Assembly: GCF_963855985.1 (NCBI RefSeq)
Contig: NW_026973566.1
Location: 186,001-250,000, forward strand
Length of the DNA: 64,000 nt
Direction: 5' to 3'
Source: Ostrinia nubilalis
Taxonomy: Eukaryota; Arthropoda; Insecta; Lepidoptera; Crambidae
Shown: piece by piece, positions 34,735-47,865 of the stretch
Numbering within the stretch: the stretch's first letter is position 1
How the letters are laid out: each line of letters starts with the position of its first letter
The notes under the pieces: model-generated
Told to the model about the DNA's origin: nothing
What the model saw: the letters and a program-made list of their open reading frames with translations, nothing else
Databases searched by the model: none
Position numbers and translations under genes: made by a program

Positions 34735-34997
34735 CAGGGTGTTAGGTAAATGGGTATATGAGCCGACACTAGCCCATGTTAACATGGGCATATAAATGGT
34801 ATGGTGAAGTCAGAAATTTGATATCATCATTTTAATTTTTTAATTTTCATACAAAATAAATTTTATAAAATCCGATTTGTATGAAAAATAAAATAATTAA
34901 AATGAAGATATCATTTTTTTTACTTCACCATACCATTTATATGACCATGTTAACATGGGCTAGTGTCGGCTCATATATCCATTTACCTAACACCCTG
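34735..34997. mobile_element. Element b2: 263-bp hairpin MITE
   Basis: It has CAGGGTGTTAGG ends with TA duplications (34733-34734 and 34998-34999), and the whole sequence folds on itself. It is nearly identical to b3, b4 and b5 and opposite in orientation to b1. The left neighbour always carries GGTGAAGGC and the right neighbour CTATAGGTTGGC, so b2-b5 descend from one insertion. Confidence 0.93.
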
Positions 34998-36585
34998 TAT
35001 AACCTATAGGTTGGCTATTATTTTCTAGAAATTTGAGTTAGATTTTGATTTTGTTGAGCTTCACCACGTAACCTCGGTTCGGTCTAATTTAGGGTAGGTA
35101 TTGCCTGTTTTCCAAAGTTTTTGACCTCCGATCGCAACAAATGAGGTGTCTATGGATAGGGCTCGCCGAGACGAATCCAAAAAGCTGAAAAACGCCGGGG
35201 GTGGCCCTAGAAAATTTTAAAAATGACGCCCAAAAACCGTCTCAGATCCCAAAAGAAACACTAAAGACCACCAAAAAAGCAGAATTTAGTATGAAACGAT
35301 GTCAATCGAACGTCACGGGAGTGCTAAACTGAAAAGGGTGAATCTATTTAAGCGAAAAAATTTTGAAAATCCGACCAAAAATTACCAACTTATAAAATTT
35401 TGTATGAAAAAATTCTAAGTCAATATTAAAAATCTAAAAAATTGAATAAAATCGCCAGGAAGGGTGCTAGGGGTCTCAAAATGTTACGGGGGTGTAGGCA
35501 AAAAATATGGCGCACAAAATGATGTATATAACCTATAGATAGGCTATTATTTTCTAGAAATTTGAGTTAGATTTTGATTTTGTTGAGCTTCACCACGTAA
35601 CCTCGGTTCGGTTTAATTTAGGGTAGGTATTGCCTGTTTTCCAAAGTTTTTGACCTCCGATCGCAACAAATGAGGTGTCTATGGATAGGGCTCACCGAGA
35701 CGAATCCAAAAAGCTGAAACACGCCGGGGGTGGCCCTAGAAAATTTTGAAAATGACGCCCAAAAACCGTCTCAGATCCCAAAAGAAACACTAAAGACCAC
35801 CAAAAAAGCAGAATTTAGTGTGAAACGATGTCAATCGAACGTCACGGGAGTGCTAAACCGAAAAGGGTGAATCTATTTAAGCGAAAAAATTTTGAAAATC
35901 CGACCAAAAATTACCAAGTTATAAAATTTTGTATGAAAAAATTCTAAGTCAATATTAAAAATCTAAAAAATTGAATTAAATCGCCAGGAAGGGTGCTAGG
36001 GGTCTCAAAATGTTACGGGGGTGTAGGCAAAAAATATGGCGCTCAAAATGATGTATATAACCTATAGATAGGCTATTATTTTCTAGAAATTTGAGTTAGA
36101 TTTTGATTTTGTTGAGCTTCACCACGTAACCTCGGTTCGGTTTAATTTAGGGTAGGTATTGCCTGTTTTCCAAAGTTTTTGACCTCCGAACGCAACAAAT
36201 GAGGTGTCTATGGATAGGGCTCGCCGAGACGAATCCAAAAAGCCGAATAACGTCGGGGGTGGCCCTAGAAAATTTTGAAAATGACGCCCAAAAACCGTCT
36301 CAGATCCCAAAAGAAACACTAAAGACCACCAAAAAAGCAGAATTTAGTGTGAAACGATGTCAATCGAACGTCACGGGAGTGCTAAACCGAAAAGGGTGAA
36401 TCTATTTAAGCGAAAAAATTTTGAAAATCCGACCAAAAATTACCAAGTTATAAAATTTTGTATGAAAAAATTCTAAGTCAATATTAAAAATCTAAAAAAT
36501 TGAATAAAATCGCCAGGAAGGGTGCTAGGGGTCTCAAAATGTTACGGGGGTGAAGGCAAAAAATATGGCGCTCAAATGATGTATA
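34998..36585. repeat. Satellite family B array, segment 7
   Basis: Starts: 34998, 35527, 36056. Subtypes: B4, B5, B1. The unit 34205-36055 (monomer, b2, two monomers) recurs from 36056, an offset of 1851 bp (b2 to b3). Confidence 0.97.
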
Positions 36586-36848
36586 CAGGGTGTTAGGTAA
36601 ATGGGTATATGAGCCGACACTAGCCCATGTTAACATGGGCATATAAATGGTATGGTGAAGTCAGAAATTTGATATCATCATTTTAATTTTTTAATTTTCA
36701 TACAAAATAAATTTTATAAAATCCGATTTGTATGAAAAATAAAATAATTAAAATGAAGATATCATTTTTTTTACTTCACCATACCATTTATATGACCATG
36801 TTAACATGGGCTAGTGTCGGCTCATATATCCATTTACCTAACACCCTG
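36586..36848. mobile_element. Element b3: 263-bp hairpin MITE
   Basis: This copy is produced by the 1851-bp local duplication and is essentially identical to b2. TA flanks lie at 36584-36585 and 36849-36850. Confidence 0.93.
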
Positions 36849-37378
36849 TATAACCTATAGGTTGGCTATTATTTTCTAGAAATTTGAGTTAGATTTTGAT
36901 TTTGTTGAGCTTCACCACGTAACCTCGGTTCGGTCTAATTTAGGGTAGGTATTGCCTGTTTTCCAAAGTTTTTGACCTCCGATCGCAACAAATGAGGTGT
37001 CTATGGATAGGGCTCGCCGAGACGAATCCAAAAAGCTGAAAAACGCCGGGGGTGGCCCTAGAAAATTTTAAAAATGACGCCCAAAAACCGTCTCAGATCC
37101 CAAAAGAAACACTAAAGACCACCAAAAAAGCAGAATTTAGTATGAAACGATGTCAATCGAACGTCACGGGAGTGCTAAACCGAAAAGGGTCAATCTATTT
37201 AAGCGAAAAAATTTTGAAAATCCGACCAAAAATTACCAAGTTATAAAATTTTGTATGAAAAAATTCTAAGTCAATATTAAAAATCTAAAAAATTTCATAA
37301 AATCGCCAGGAAGGGTGCTAGGGGTCTCAAAATGTTACGGGGGTGTAGGCAAAAAATATGGCGCTCAAATGATGTATA
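36849..37378. repeat. Satellite family B, single B4 monomer
   Basis: One 528-bp monomer (start 36849, CTATAGGTTGGC variant) lies between b3 and c. It ends GATGTATA, the target of c. Confidence 0.97.
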
Positions 37379-38425
37379 CAGTGTGTCCGGGCATGTAGTG
37401 ATCAAACTTTAAAGGCGTAATCTATGAACAATTTTATCGATGAAAATACTTCAAATTTGGGGCTTGGCCCATTTCTCGAAAAGTTACATCGATTTAAGTT
37501 TTTAATTTTTAGTTTACACCTCTTCTTTAAAAAACAAGTGAAAGCGTGGGTAGCTTAACATTAATAGGCAAATATTTTATATCATGCGATAGCCAATAAA
37601 ATTATCTATTAGTAGAAGAAGAAAAGAGACACAAATTTCATACATTTTATGGGAGTAAGAATGGATTGAATTAGAAAAATACATTACTTTTTTCACTTCT
37701 TTTTCAGTTATTTTCCAACACAAGAAAAACCGGGTCGTTAAGGTATGTTTTATTTGCATTGTATTATTAGTATTTGAGCTATTCTACAAAACGAATGTAA
37801 ATTTATTAGTCTACGTCTATTAGTTTCGACGTAATTGTTGAACAAAGATACCCCTTCCCAGCGGTTTCCATAGCGCACGCGACATGCGAAAATGCACTGC
37901 CTGAAAGAATCACACAACCTATTCCGATTACTATGGAAACCGCTGGGAAGGGGTATCTTTGTTCAACAATTACGTCGAAACTAATAGACGCAGACTAATA
38001 AATTTACATTCGTTTTGTAGAATAGCTCAAATACTAAAAATACAATGCAAATAAAACATACCTTAACGACCTGGTTTTCCTTGTGATGGAAAATAACTGA
38101 AAAAGAAGTGAAAAAAGTAATGTATTTTTCTAATTCAATCCATTCTTACTCCTATAAAATGTATAAAACTTGCGTCTGCTTTCTTCTTCAACTAATAGAT
38201 AATTTTATTGGCTATCGCATGATATAAAATATTTGCCTATTAATGTTAAGCTACCCACGCTTTCACTTGTTTTTTAAAGAAGAGGTGTAAACTAAAAATT
38301 AAAAACTTAAATCGATGTAATTTTTCGAGAAATGGGTCAGGCCCCAAATTTGAAGTATTTTTATCGATAAAATTGTCCCTAGATTTTGCCCTTAAAGTTT
38401 GATCACTACAAGCCCGGACACACTG
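37379..38425. mobile_element. Element c: 1047-bp giant foldback element, TA target
   Basis: The ends are CAGTGTGTCCGGGC and the inverse, with TA at 37377-37378 and 38426-38427. The arms are complementary over about 495 bp each, closing on CGTTTCCATAG-type sequence around a 57-nt loop (37874-37930). The arms hold no convincing coding frame. TA target and CAGTG ends are Tc1/mariner-like. A transcript would form a very long double-stranded RNA. Confidence 0.9.
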
Positions 38426-40011
38426 TATAACCTATAGATAGGCTATTAATTTCTAGAAATTTGAGTTAGATTTTGATTTTGTTGAGCTTCACCACGTAAC
38501 CTCGGTTCGGTCTAATTTAGGGTAGGTATTGCCTGTTTTCCAAAGTTTTTGACCTCCGATCGCAACAAATGAGGTGTCTATGGATAGGGCTCGCCGAGAC
38601 GAATCCAAAAAGCTGAAACACGCCGGGGGTGGCCCTAGAAAATTTTGAAAATGACGCCCAAAAACCGTCTCAGATCCCAAAAGAAACACTAAAGACCACC
38701 AAAAAAGCAGAATTTAGTGTGAAACGATGTCAATCGAACGTCACGGGAGTGCTAAACCGAAAAGGGTGAATCTATTTAAGCGAAAAAATTTTGAAAATCC
38801 GACCAAAAATTACCAAGTTATAAAATTTTGTATGAAAAAATTCTAAGTCAATATTAAAAATCTAAAAAATTTCATAAAATCGCCAGGAAGGGTGCTAGGG
38901 GTCTCAAAATGTTACGGGGGTGTAGGCAAAAAATATGGCGCTCAAATGATGTATATAACCTATAGGTAGGCTATTATTTTCTAGAAATTTGAGTTAGATT
39001 TTGATTTTGTTGAGCTTCACCACGTAACCTCGGTTCGGTCTAATTTAGGGTAGGTATTGCCTGTTTTCCAAAGTTTTTGACCTCCGATCGCAACAAATGA
39101 GGTGTCTATGGATAGGGCTCGCCGAGACGAATCCAAAAAGCTGAAAAACGCCGGGGGTGGCCCTAGAAAATTTTAAAAATGACGCCCAAAAACCGTCTCA
39201 GATCCCAAAAGAAACACTAAAGACCACCAAAAAAGCAGAATTTAGTATGAAACGATGTCAATCGAACGTCACGGGAGTGCTAAACCGAAAAGGGTCAATC
39301 TATTTAAGCGAAAAAATTTTGAAAATCCGACCAAAAATTACCAAGTTATAAAATTTTGTATGAAAAAATTCTAAGTCAATATTAAAAATCTAAAAAATTT
39401 CATAAAATCGCCAGGAAGGGTGCTAGGGGTCTCAAAATGTTACGGGGGTGTAGGCAAAAAATATGGCGCTCAAATGATGTATATAACCTATAGATAGGCT
39501 ATTAATTTCTAGAAATTTGAGTTAGATTTTGATTTTGTTGAGCTTCACCACGTAACCTCGGTTCGGTCTAATTTAGGGTAGGTATTGCCTGTTTTCCAAA
39601 GTTTTTGACCTCCGATCGCAACAAATGAGGTGTCTATGGATAGGGCTCGCCGAGACGAATCCAAAAAGCTGAAACACGCCGGGGGTGGCCCTAGAAAATT
39701 TTGAAAATGACGACCAAAAACCGTCTCAGATCCCAAAAGAAACACTAAAGACCACCAAAAAAGCAGAATTTAGTGTGAAACGATGTCAATCGAACGTCAC
39801 GGGAGTGCTAAACCGAAAAGGGTGAATCTATTTAAGCGAAAAAATTTTGAAAATCCGACCAAAAATTACCAAGTTATAAAATTTTGTATGAAAAAATTCT
39901 AAGTCAATATTAAAAATCTAAAAAATTTAATAAAATCGCCAGGAAGGGTGCTAGGGGTCTCAAAATGTTACGGGGGTGTAGGCAAAAAATATGGCGCTCA
40001 AATGATGTATA
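38426..40011. repeat. Satellite family B array, segment 8
   Basis: Starts: 38426, 38954, 39482. Subtypes: B2, B4, B2. The third has GACGACCAAAAACC. It repeats segment 5 at an offset of 7490 bp. Confidence 0.97.
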
Positions 40012-40635
40012 TGTTACGGCTAAAGATAGTTGTGAACATAAACTTAAGATTAGCCGGCTAAACTTAAGTTTATCTTCGAGAAGCAGCTAAAGTTCGATAA
40101 CATGTCAATTTGCGTCGTGATATTCCATCTTTAGCCGGCTAATGTGCACATTAGCCAAAACGAAACGGCTAAAAATGTATTCGATGGGCGCGCCAGGCCG
40201 ACGGAGGGCTTGAGGGGGCGGTGGGGAGACAACGCGCGCGCAGTTTTATTTTGTAATTTTAAATACCTACAGAAGATTCTGTAATGACCAAATGGATCCT
40301 TATTATTTTATTTTAATGATTAGGTAGATATTGTTTTAAGTAATTAATATTTTGTTATTGTAATCATTGTAATTTTGAATACCTACATAGGTACATAAAA
40401 GTATGTGTAATGAAAGTAATTATTTTTTAATAAAGTTTTCGTGTCAAAATAGTAAACATTATTACATTGTTTCCTTTTCCATTTCCTTCTACATTTTTAG
40501 CCAAGGGTCTGCGGTTACACTTAAGTTTAGCCGGCTAAAGATAGAAGAAACTAACATTAACACCTCGTCGAAGATAAACTTAAGTTTAGCCGGCTAATCT
40601 TAAGTTAATGTTCACACCTATCTTTAGCCGTAACA
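40012..40635 (+). mobile_element. Element a4: 624-bp TGT...ACA inverted-repeat element
   Basis: Near-identical to a3 (offset 7490 bp) and a5 (offset 7230 bp), with the same flanks. TATA duplications at the hotspot. Confidence 0.92.
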
Positions 40636-41695
40636 TATATAACCTATAGATAGGCTATTATTTTCTAGAAATTTGAGTTAGATTTTGATTTTGTTGAGCT
40701 TCACCACGTAACCTCGGTTCGGTCTAATTTAGGGTAGGTATTGCCTGTTTTCCAAAGTTTTTGACCTCCGATCGCAACAAATGAGGTGTCTATGGATAGG
40801 GCTCGCCGAGACGAATCCAAAAAGCCGAATAACGTCGGGGGTGGCCCTAGAAAATTTTGAAAATGACGCCCAAAAACCGTCTCAGATCCCAAAAGAAACA
40901 CTAAAGACCACCAAAAAAGCAGAATTTAGTGTGAAACGATGTCAATCGAACGTCACGGGAGTGCTAAACCGAAAAGGGTGAATCTATTTAAGCGAAAAAA
41001 TTTTGAAAATCCGACCAAAAATTACCAAGTTATAAAATTTTGTATGAAAAAATTCTAAGTCAATATTAAAAATCTAAAAAATTGAATAAAATCGCCAGGA
41101 AGGGTGCTAGGGGTCTCAAAATGTTACGGGGGTGTAGGCAAAAAATATGGCGCTCAAATGATGTATATAACCTATAGATAGGCTATTATTTTCTAGAAAT
41201 TTGAGTTAGATTTTGATTTTGTTGAGCTTCACCACGTAACCTCGGTTCGGTCTAATTTAGGGTAGGTATTGCCTGTTTTCCAAAGTTTTTGACCTCCGAT
41301 CGCAACAAATGAGGTGTCTATGGATAGGGCTCGCCGAGACGAATCCAAAAAGCCGAATAACGTCGGGGGTGGCCCTAGAAAATTTTGAAAATGACGCCCA
41401 AAAACCGTCTCAGATCCCAAAAGAAACACTAAAGACCACCAAAAAAGCAGAATTTAGTGTGAAACGATGTCAATCGAACGTCACGGGAGTGCTAAACCGA
41501 AAAGGGTGAATCTATTTAAGCGAAAAAATTTTGAAAATCCGACCAAAAATTACCAAGTTATAAAATTTTGTATGAAAAAATTCTAAGTCAATATTAAAAA
41601 TCTAAAAAATTGAATAAAATCGCCAGGAAGGGTGCTAGGGGTCTCAAAATGTTACGGGGGTGAAGGCAAAAAATATGGCGCTCAAATGATGTATA
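40636..41695. repeat. Satellite family B array, segment 9
   Basis: Starts: 40638, 41166. Subtypes: B1, B1. The second ends with GGTGAAGGC before b4. Copies after a3 and a5 have three monomers here, so one monomer was lost or fused by unequal exchange. Confidence 0.97.
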
Positions 41696-41958
41696 CAGGG
41701 TGTTAGGTAAATGGGTATATGAGCCGACACTAGCCCATGTTAACATGGGCATATAAATGGTATGGTGAAGTCAGAAATTTGATATCATCATTTTAATTTT
41801 TTAATTTTCATACAAAATAAATTTTATAAAATCCGATTTGTATGAAAAATAAAATAATTAAAATGAAGATATCATTTTTTTTACTTCACCATACCATTTA
41901 TATGACCATGTTAACATGGGCTAGTGTCGGCTCATATATCCATTTACCTAACACCCTG
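41696..41958. mobile_element. Element b4: 263-bp hairpin MITE
   Basis: Near-identical to b2, b3 and b5. TA flanks lie at 41694-41695 and 41959-41960. Confidence 0.93.
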
Positions 41959-44900
41959 TATAACCTATAGGTTGGCTATTATTTTCTAGAAATTTGAGTT
42001 AGATTTTGATTTTGTTGAGCTTCACCACGTAACCTCGGTTCGGTCTAATTTAGGGTAGGTATTGCCTGTTTTCCAAAGTTTTTGACCTCCGATCGCAACA
42101 AATGAGGTGTCTATGGATAGGGCTCGCCGAGACGAATCCAAAAAGCTGAAAAACGCCGGGGGTGGCCCTAGAAAATTTTGAAAATGACGCTTAAAAACCG
42201 TCTCAGATCCCAAAAGAAACACTAAAGACCACCAAAAAAGCAGAATTTAGTATGAAACGATGTCAATCGAACGTCACGGGAGTGCTAAACCGAAAAGGGT
42301 CAATCTATTTAAGCGAAAAAATTTTGAAAATCCGACCAAAAATTACCAAGTTATAAAATTTTGTATGAAAAAATTCTAAGTCAATATTAAAAATCTAAAA
42401 AATTTCATAAAATCGCCAGGAAGGGTGCTAGGGGTCTCAAAATGTTACGGGGGTGTAGGCAAAAAATATGGCGCTCAAATGATGTATATAACCTATAGAT
42501 AGGCTATTATTTTCTAGAAATTTGAGTTAGATTTTAATTTTGTTGAGCTTCACCACGTAACCTCGGTTCGGTCTAATTTAGGGTAGGTATTGCCTGTTTT
42601 CCAAAGTTTTTGACCTCCGATCGCAACAAATGAGGTGTCTATGGATAGGGCTCGCCGAGACGAATCCAAAAAGCTGAAACACGCCGGGGGTGGCCCTAGA
42701 AAATTTTGAAAATGACGCCCAAAAACCGTCTCAGATCCCAAAAGAAACACTAAAGACCACCAAAAAAGCAGAATTTAGTGTGAAACGATGTCAATCGAAC
42801 GTCACGGGAGTGCTTAACCGAAAAGGGTGAATCTATTTAAGCGAAAAATTTTGAAAATCCGACCAAAAATTACCAAGTTATAAAATTTTGTATGAAAAAA
42901 TTCTAAGTCAATATTAAAAATCTAAAAAATTGAATAAAATCGCCAGGAAGGGTGCTAGGGGTCTCAAAATGTTACGGGGGTGTAGGCAAAAAATATGGCG
43001 CTCAAATGATGTATATAACCTATAGATAGGCTATTAATTTCTAGAAATTTGAGTTAGATTTTGATTTTGTTGAGCTTCACCACGTAACCTCGGTTCGGTC
43101 TAATTTAGGGTAGGTATTGCCTGTTTTCCAAAGTTTTTGACCTCCGATCGCAACAAATGAGGTGTCTATGGATAGGGCTCGCCGAGACGAATCCAAAAAG
43201 CTGAAACACGCCGGGGGTGGCCCTAGAAAATTTTGAAAATGACGCCCAAAAACCGTCTCAGATCCCAAAAGAAACACTAAAGACCACCAAAAAAGCAGAA
43301 TTTAGTGTGAAACGATGTCAATCGAACGTCACGGGAGTGCTAAACCGAAAAGGGTGAATCTATTTAAGCGAAAAAATTTTGAAAATCCGACCAAAAATTA
43401 CCAAGTTATAAAATTTTGTATGAAAAAATTCTAAGTCAATATTAAAAATCTAAAAAATTTAATAAAATCGCCAGGAAGGGTGCTAGGGGTCTCAAAATGT
43501 TACGGGGGTGTAGGCAAAAAATATGGCGCTCAAATGATGTATATAACCTATAGATAGGCTATTATTTTCTAGAAATTTGAGTTAGATTTTGATTTTGTTG
43601 AGCTTCACCACGTAACCTCGGTTCGGTCTAATTTAGGTTAGGTATTGCCTGTTTTCCAAAGTTTTTGACCTCCGATCGCAACAAATGAGGTGTCTATGGA
43701 TAGGGCTCGCCGAGACGAATCCAAAAAGCCGAATAACGTCGGGGGTGGCCCTAGAAAATTTTGAAAATGACGCCCAAAAACTGTCTCAGATCCCAAAAGA
43801 AACACTAAAGACCACCAAAAAAGCAGAATTTAGTGTGAAACGATGTCAATCGAACGTCACGGGAGTGCTAAACTGAAAAGGGTGAATCTATTTAAGCGAA
43901 AAAATTTTGAAAATCCGACCAAAAATTACCAAGTTATAAAATTTTGTATGAAAAAATTCTAAGTCAATATTAAAAATCTAAAAAATTGAATAAAATCGCC
44001 AGGAAGGGTGCTAGGGGTCTCAAAATGTTACGGGGGTGTAGGCAAAAAATATGGCGCTCAAAATGATGTATATAACCTATAGATAGGCTATTATTTTCTA
44101 GAAATTTGAGTTAGATTTTGATTTTGTTGAGCTTCACCACGTAACCTCGGTTCGGTTTAATTTAGGGTAGGTATTGCCTGTTTTCCAAAGTTTTTGACCT
44201 CCGATCGCAACAAATGAGGTGTCTATGGATAGGGCTCACCGAGACGAATCCAAAAAGCTGAAACACGCCGGGGGTGGCCCTAGAAAATTTTGAAAATGAC
44301 GCCCAAAAACCGTCTCAGATCCCAAAAGAAACACTAAAGACCACCAAAAAAGCAGAATTTAGTGTGAAACGATGTCAATCGAACGTCACGGGAGTGCTAA
44401 ACCGAAAAGGGTGAATCTATTTAAGCGAAAAAATTTTGAAAATCCGACCAAAAATTACCAAGTTATAAAATTTTGTATGAAAAAATTCTAAGTCAATATT
44501 AAAAATCTAAAAAATTTAATAAAATCGCCAGGAAGGGTGCTAGGGGTCTCAAAATGTTACGGGGGTGTAGGCAAAAAATATGGCGCTCAAATGATGTATA
44601 TAACCTATAGATAGGCTATTATTTTCTAGAAATTTGAGTTAGATTTTGATTTTGTTGAGCTTCACCACGTAACCTCGGTTCGGTCTAATTTAGGTTAGGT
44701 ATTGCCTGTTTTCCAAAGTTTTTGACCTCCGATCGCAACAAATGAGGTGTCTATGGATAGGGCTCGCCGAGACGAATCCAAAAAGCCGAATAACGTCGGG
44801 GGTGGCCCTAGAAAATTTTGAAAATGACGCCCAAAAACTGTCTCAGATCCCAAAAGAAACACTAAAGACCACCAAAAAAGCAGAATTTAGTGTGAAACGA

Positions 44901-47241
44901 TGTCAATCGAACGTCACGGGAGTGCTAAACTGAAAAGGGTGAATCTATTTAAGCGAAAAAATTTTGAAAATCCGACCAAAAATTACCAAGTTATAAAATT
45001 TTGTATGAAAAAATTCTAAGTCAATATTAAAAATCTAAAAAATTTAATAAAATCGCCAGGAAGGGTGCTAGGGGTCTCAAAATGTTACGGGGGTGTAGGC
45101 AAAAAATATGGCGCTCAAAATGATGTATATAACCTATAGATAGGCTATTATTTTCTAGAAATTTGAGTTAGATTTTGATTTTGTTGAGCTTCACCACGTA
45201 ACCTCGGTTCGGTTTAATTTAGGGTAGGTATTGCCTGTTTTCCAAAGTTTTTGACCTCCGATCGCAACAAATGAGGTGTCTATGGATAGGGCTCACCGAG
45301 ACGAATCCAAAAAGCTGAAACACGCCGGGGGTGGCCCTAGAAAATTTTGAAAATGACGCCCAAAAACCGTCTCAGATCCCAAAAGAAACACTAAAGACCA
45401 CCAAAAAAGCAGAATTTAGTGTGAAACGATGTCAATCGAACGTCACGGGAGTGCTAAACCGAAAAGGGTGAATCTATTTAAGCGAAAAAATTTTGAAAAT
45501 CCGACCAAAAATTACCAAGTTATAAAATTTTGTATGAAAAAATTCTAAGTCAATATTAAAAATCTAAAAAATTGAATAAAATCGCCAGGAAGGGTGCTAG
45601 GGGTCTCAAAATGTTACGGGGGTGTAGGCAAAAAATATGGCGCTCAAATGATGTATATAACCTATAGGTAGGCTATTATTTTCTAGAAATTTGAGTTAGA
45701 TTTTGATTTTGTTGAGCTTCACCACGTAACCTCGGTTCGGTCTAATTTAGGGTAGGTATTGCCTGTTTTCCAAAGTTTTTGACCTCCGATCGCAACAAAT
45801 GAGGTGTCTATGGATAGGGCTCGCCGAGACGAATCCAAAAAGCCGAATAACGTCGGGGGTGGCCCTAGAAAATTTTGAAAATGACGCCCAAAAACCGTCT
45901 CAGATCCCAAAAGAAACACTAAAGACCACCAAAAAAGCAGAATTTAGTGTGAAACGATGTCAATCGAACGTCACGGGAGTGCTAAACCGAAAAGGGTGAA
46001 TCTATTTAAGCGAAAAAATTTTGAAAATCCGACCAAAAATTACCAAGTTATAAAATTTTGTATGAAAAAATTCTAAGTCAATATTAAAAATCTAAAAAAT
46101 TTCATAAAATCGCCAGGAAGGGTGCTAGGGGTCTCAAAATGTTACGGGGGTGTAGGCAAAAAATATGGCGCTCAAATGATGTATATAACCTATAGGTAGG
46201 CTATTATTTTCTAGAAATTTGAGTTAGATTTTGATTTTGTTGAGCTTCACCACGTAACCTCGGTTCGGTCTAATTTAGGGTAGGTATTGCCTGTTTTCCA
46301 AAGTTTTTGACCTCCGATCGCAACAAATGAGGTGTCTATGGATAGGGCTCGCCGAGACGAATCCAAAAAGCTGAAAAACGCCGGGGGTGGCCCTAGAAAA
46401 TTTTAAAAATGACGCCCAAAAACCGTCTCAGATCCCAAAAGAAACACTAAAGACCACCAAAAAAGCAGAATTTAGTATGAAACGATGTCAATCGAACGTC
46501 ACGGGAGTGCTAAACCGAAAAGGGTCAATCTATTTAAGCGAAAAAATTTTGAAAATCCGACCAAAAATTACCAAGTTATAAAATTTTGTATGAAAAAATT
46601 CTAAGTCAATATTAAAAATCTAAAAAATTTCATAAAATCGCCAGGAAGGGTGCTAGGGGTCTCAAAATGTTACGGGGGTGTAGGCAAAAAATATGGCGCT
46701 CAAATGATGTATATAACCTATAGATAGGCTATTAATTTCTAGAAATTTGAGTTAGATTTTGATTTTGTTGAGCTTCACCACGTAACCTCGGTTCGGTCTA
46801 ATTTAGGGTAGGTATTGCCTGTTTTCCAAAGTTTTTGACCTCCGATCGCAACAAATGAGGTGTCTATGGATAGGGCTCGCCGAGACGAATCCAAAAAGCT
46901 GAAACACGCCGGGGGTGGCCCTAGAAAATTTTGAAAATGACGACCAAAAACCGTCTCAGATCCCAAAAGAAACACTAAAGACCACCAAAAAAGCAGAATT
47001 TAGTGTGAAACGATGTCAATCGAACGTCACGGGAGTGCTAAACCGAAAAGGGTGAATCTATTTAAGCGAAAAAATTTTGAAAATCCGACCAAAAATTACC
47101 AAGTTATAAAATTTTGTATGAAAAAATTCTAAGTCAATATTAAAAATCTAAAAAATTTAATAAAATCGCCAGGAAGGGTGCTAGGGGTCTCAAAATGTTA
47201 CGGGGGTGTAGGCAAAAAATATGGCGCTCAAATGATGTATA
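41959..47241. repeat. Satellite family B array, segment 10
   Basis: Starts: 41959, 42487, 43014, 43542, 44071, 44599, 45128, 45656, 46184, 46712. Subtypes: B3, B2, B2, B1, B5, B1, B5, B1, B4, B2. The first has GACGCTTAAAAACC and the second GATTTTAATTTTG plus a one-base-shorter GCGAAAAATTTTG (527 bp). These two recur after b5. The B1-B5 pairs at 43542 and 44599 form 1057-bp dimers. Confidence 0.97.
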
Positions 47242-47865
47242 TGTTACGGCTAAAGATAGTTGTGAACATAAACTTAAGATTAGCCGGCTAAACTTAAGTT
47301 TATCTTCGAGAAGCAGCTAAAGTTCGATAACATGTCAATTTGCGTCGTGATATTCCATCTTTAGCCGGCTAATGTGCACATTAGCCAAAACGAAACGGCT
47401 AAAAATGTATTCGATGGGCGCGCCAGGCCGACGGAGGGCTTGAGGGGGCGGTGGGGAGACAACGCGCGCGCAGTTTTATTTTGTAATTTTAAATACCTAC
47501 AGAAGATTCTGTAATGACCAAATGGATCCTTATTATTTTATTTTAATGATTAGGTAGATATTGTTTTAAGTAATTAATATTTTGTTATTGTAATCATTGT
47601 AATTTTGAATACCTACATAGGTACATAAAAGTATGTGTAATGAAAGTAATTATTTTTTAATAAAGTTTTCGTGTCAAAATAGTAAACATTATTACATTGT
47701 TTCCTTTTCCATTTCCTTCTACATTTTTAGCCAAGGGTCTGCGGTTACACTTAAGTTTAGCCGGCTAAAGATAGAAGAAACTAACATTAACACCTCGTCG
47801 AAGATAAACTTAAGTTTAGCCGGCTAATCTTAAGTTAATGTTCACACCTATCTTTAGCCGTAACA
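47242..47865 (+). mobile_element. Element a5: 624-bp TGT...ACA inverted-repeat element
   Basis: This third copy of the short form is co-amplified with its flanks. TATA duplications at the hotspot. Confidence 0.92.
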
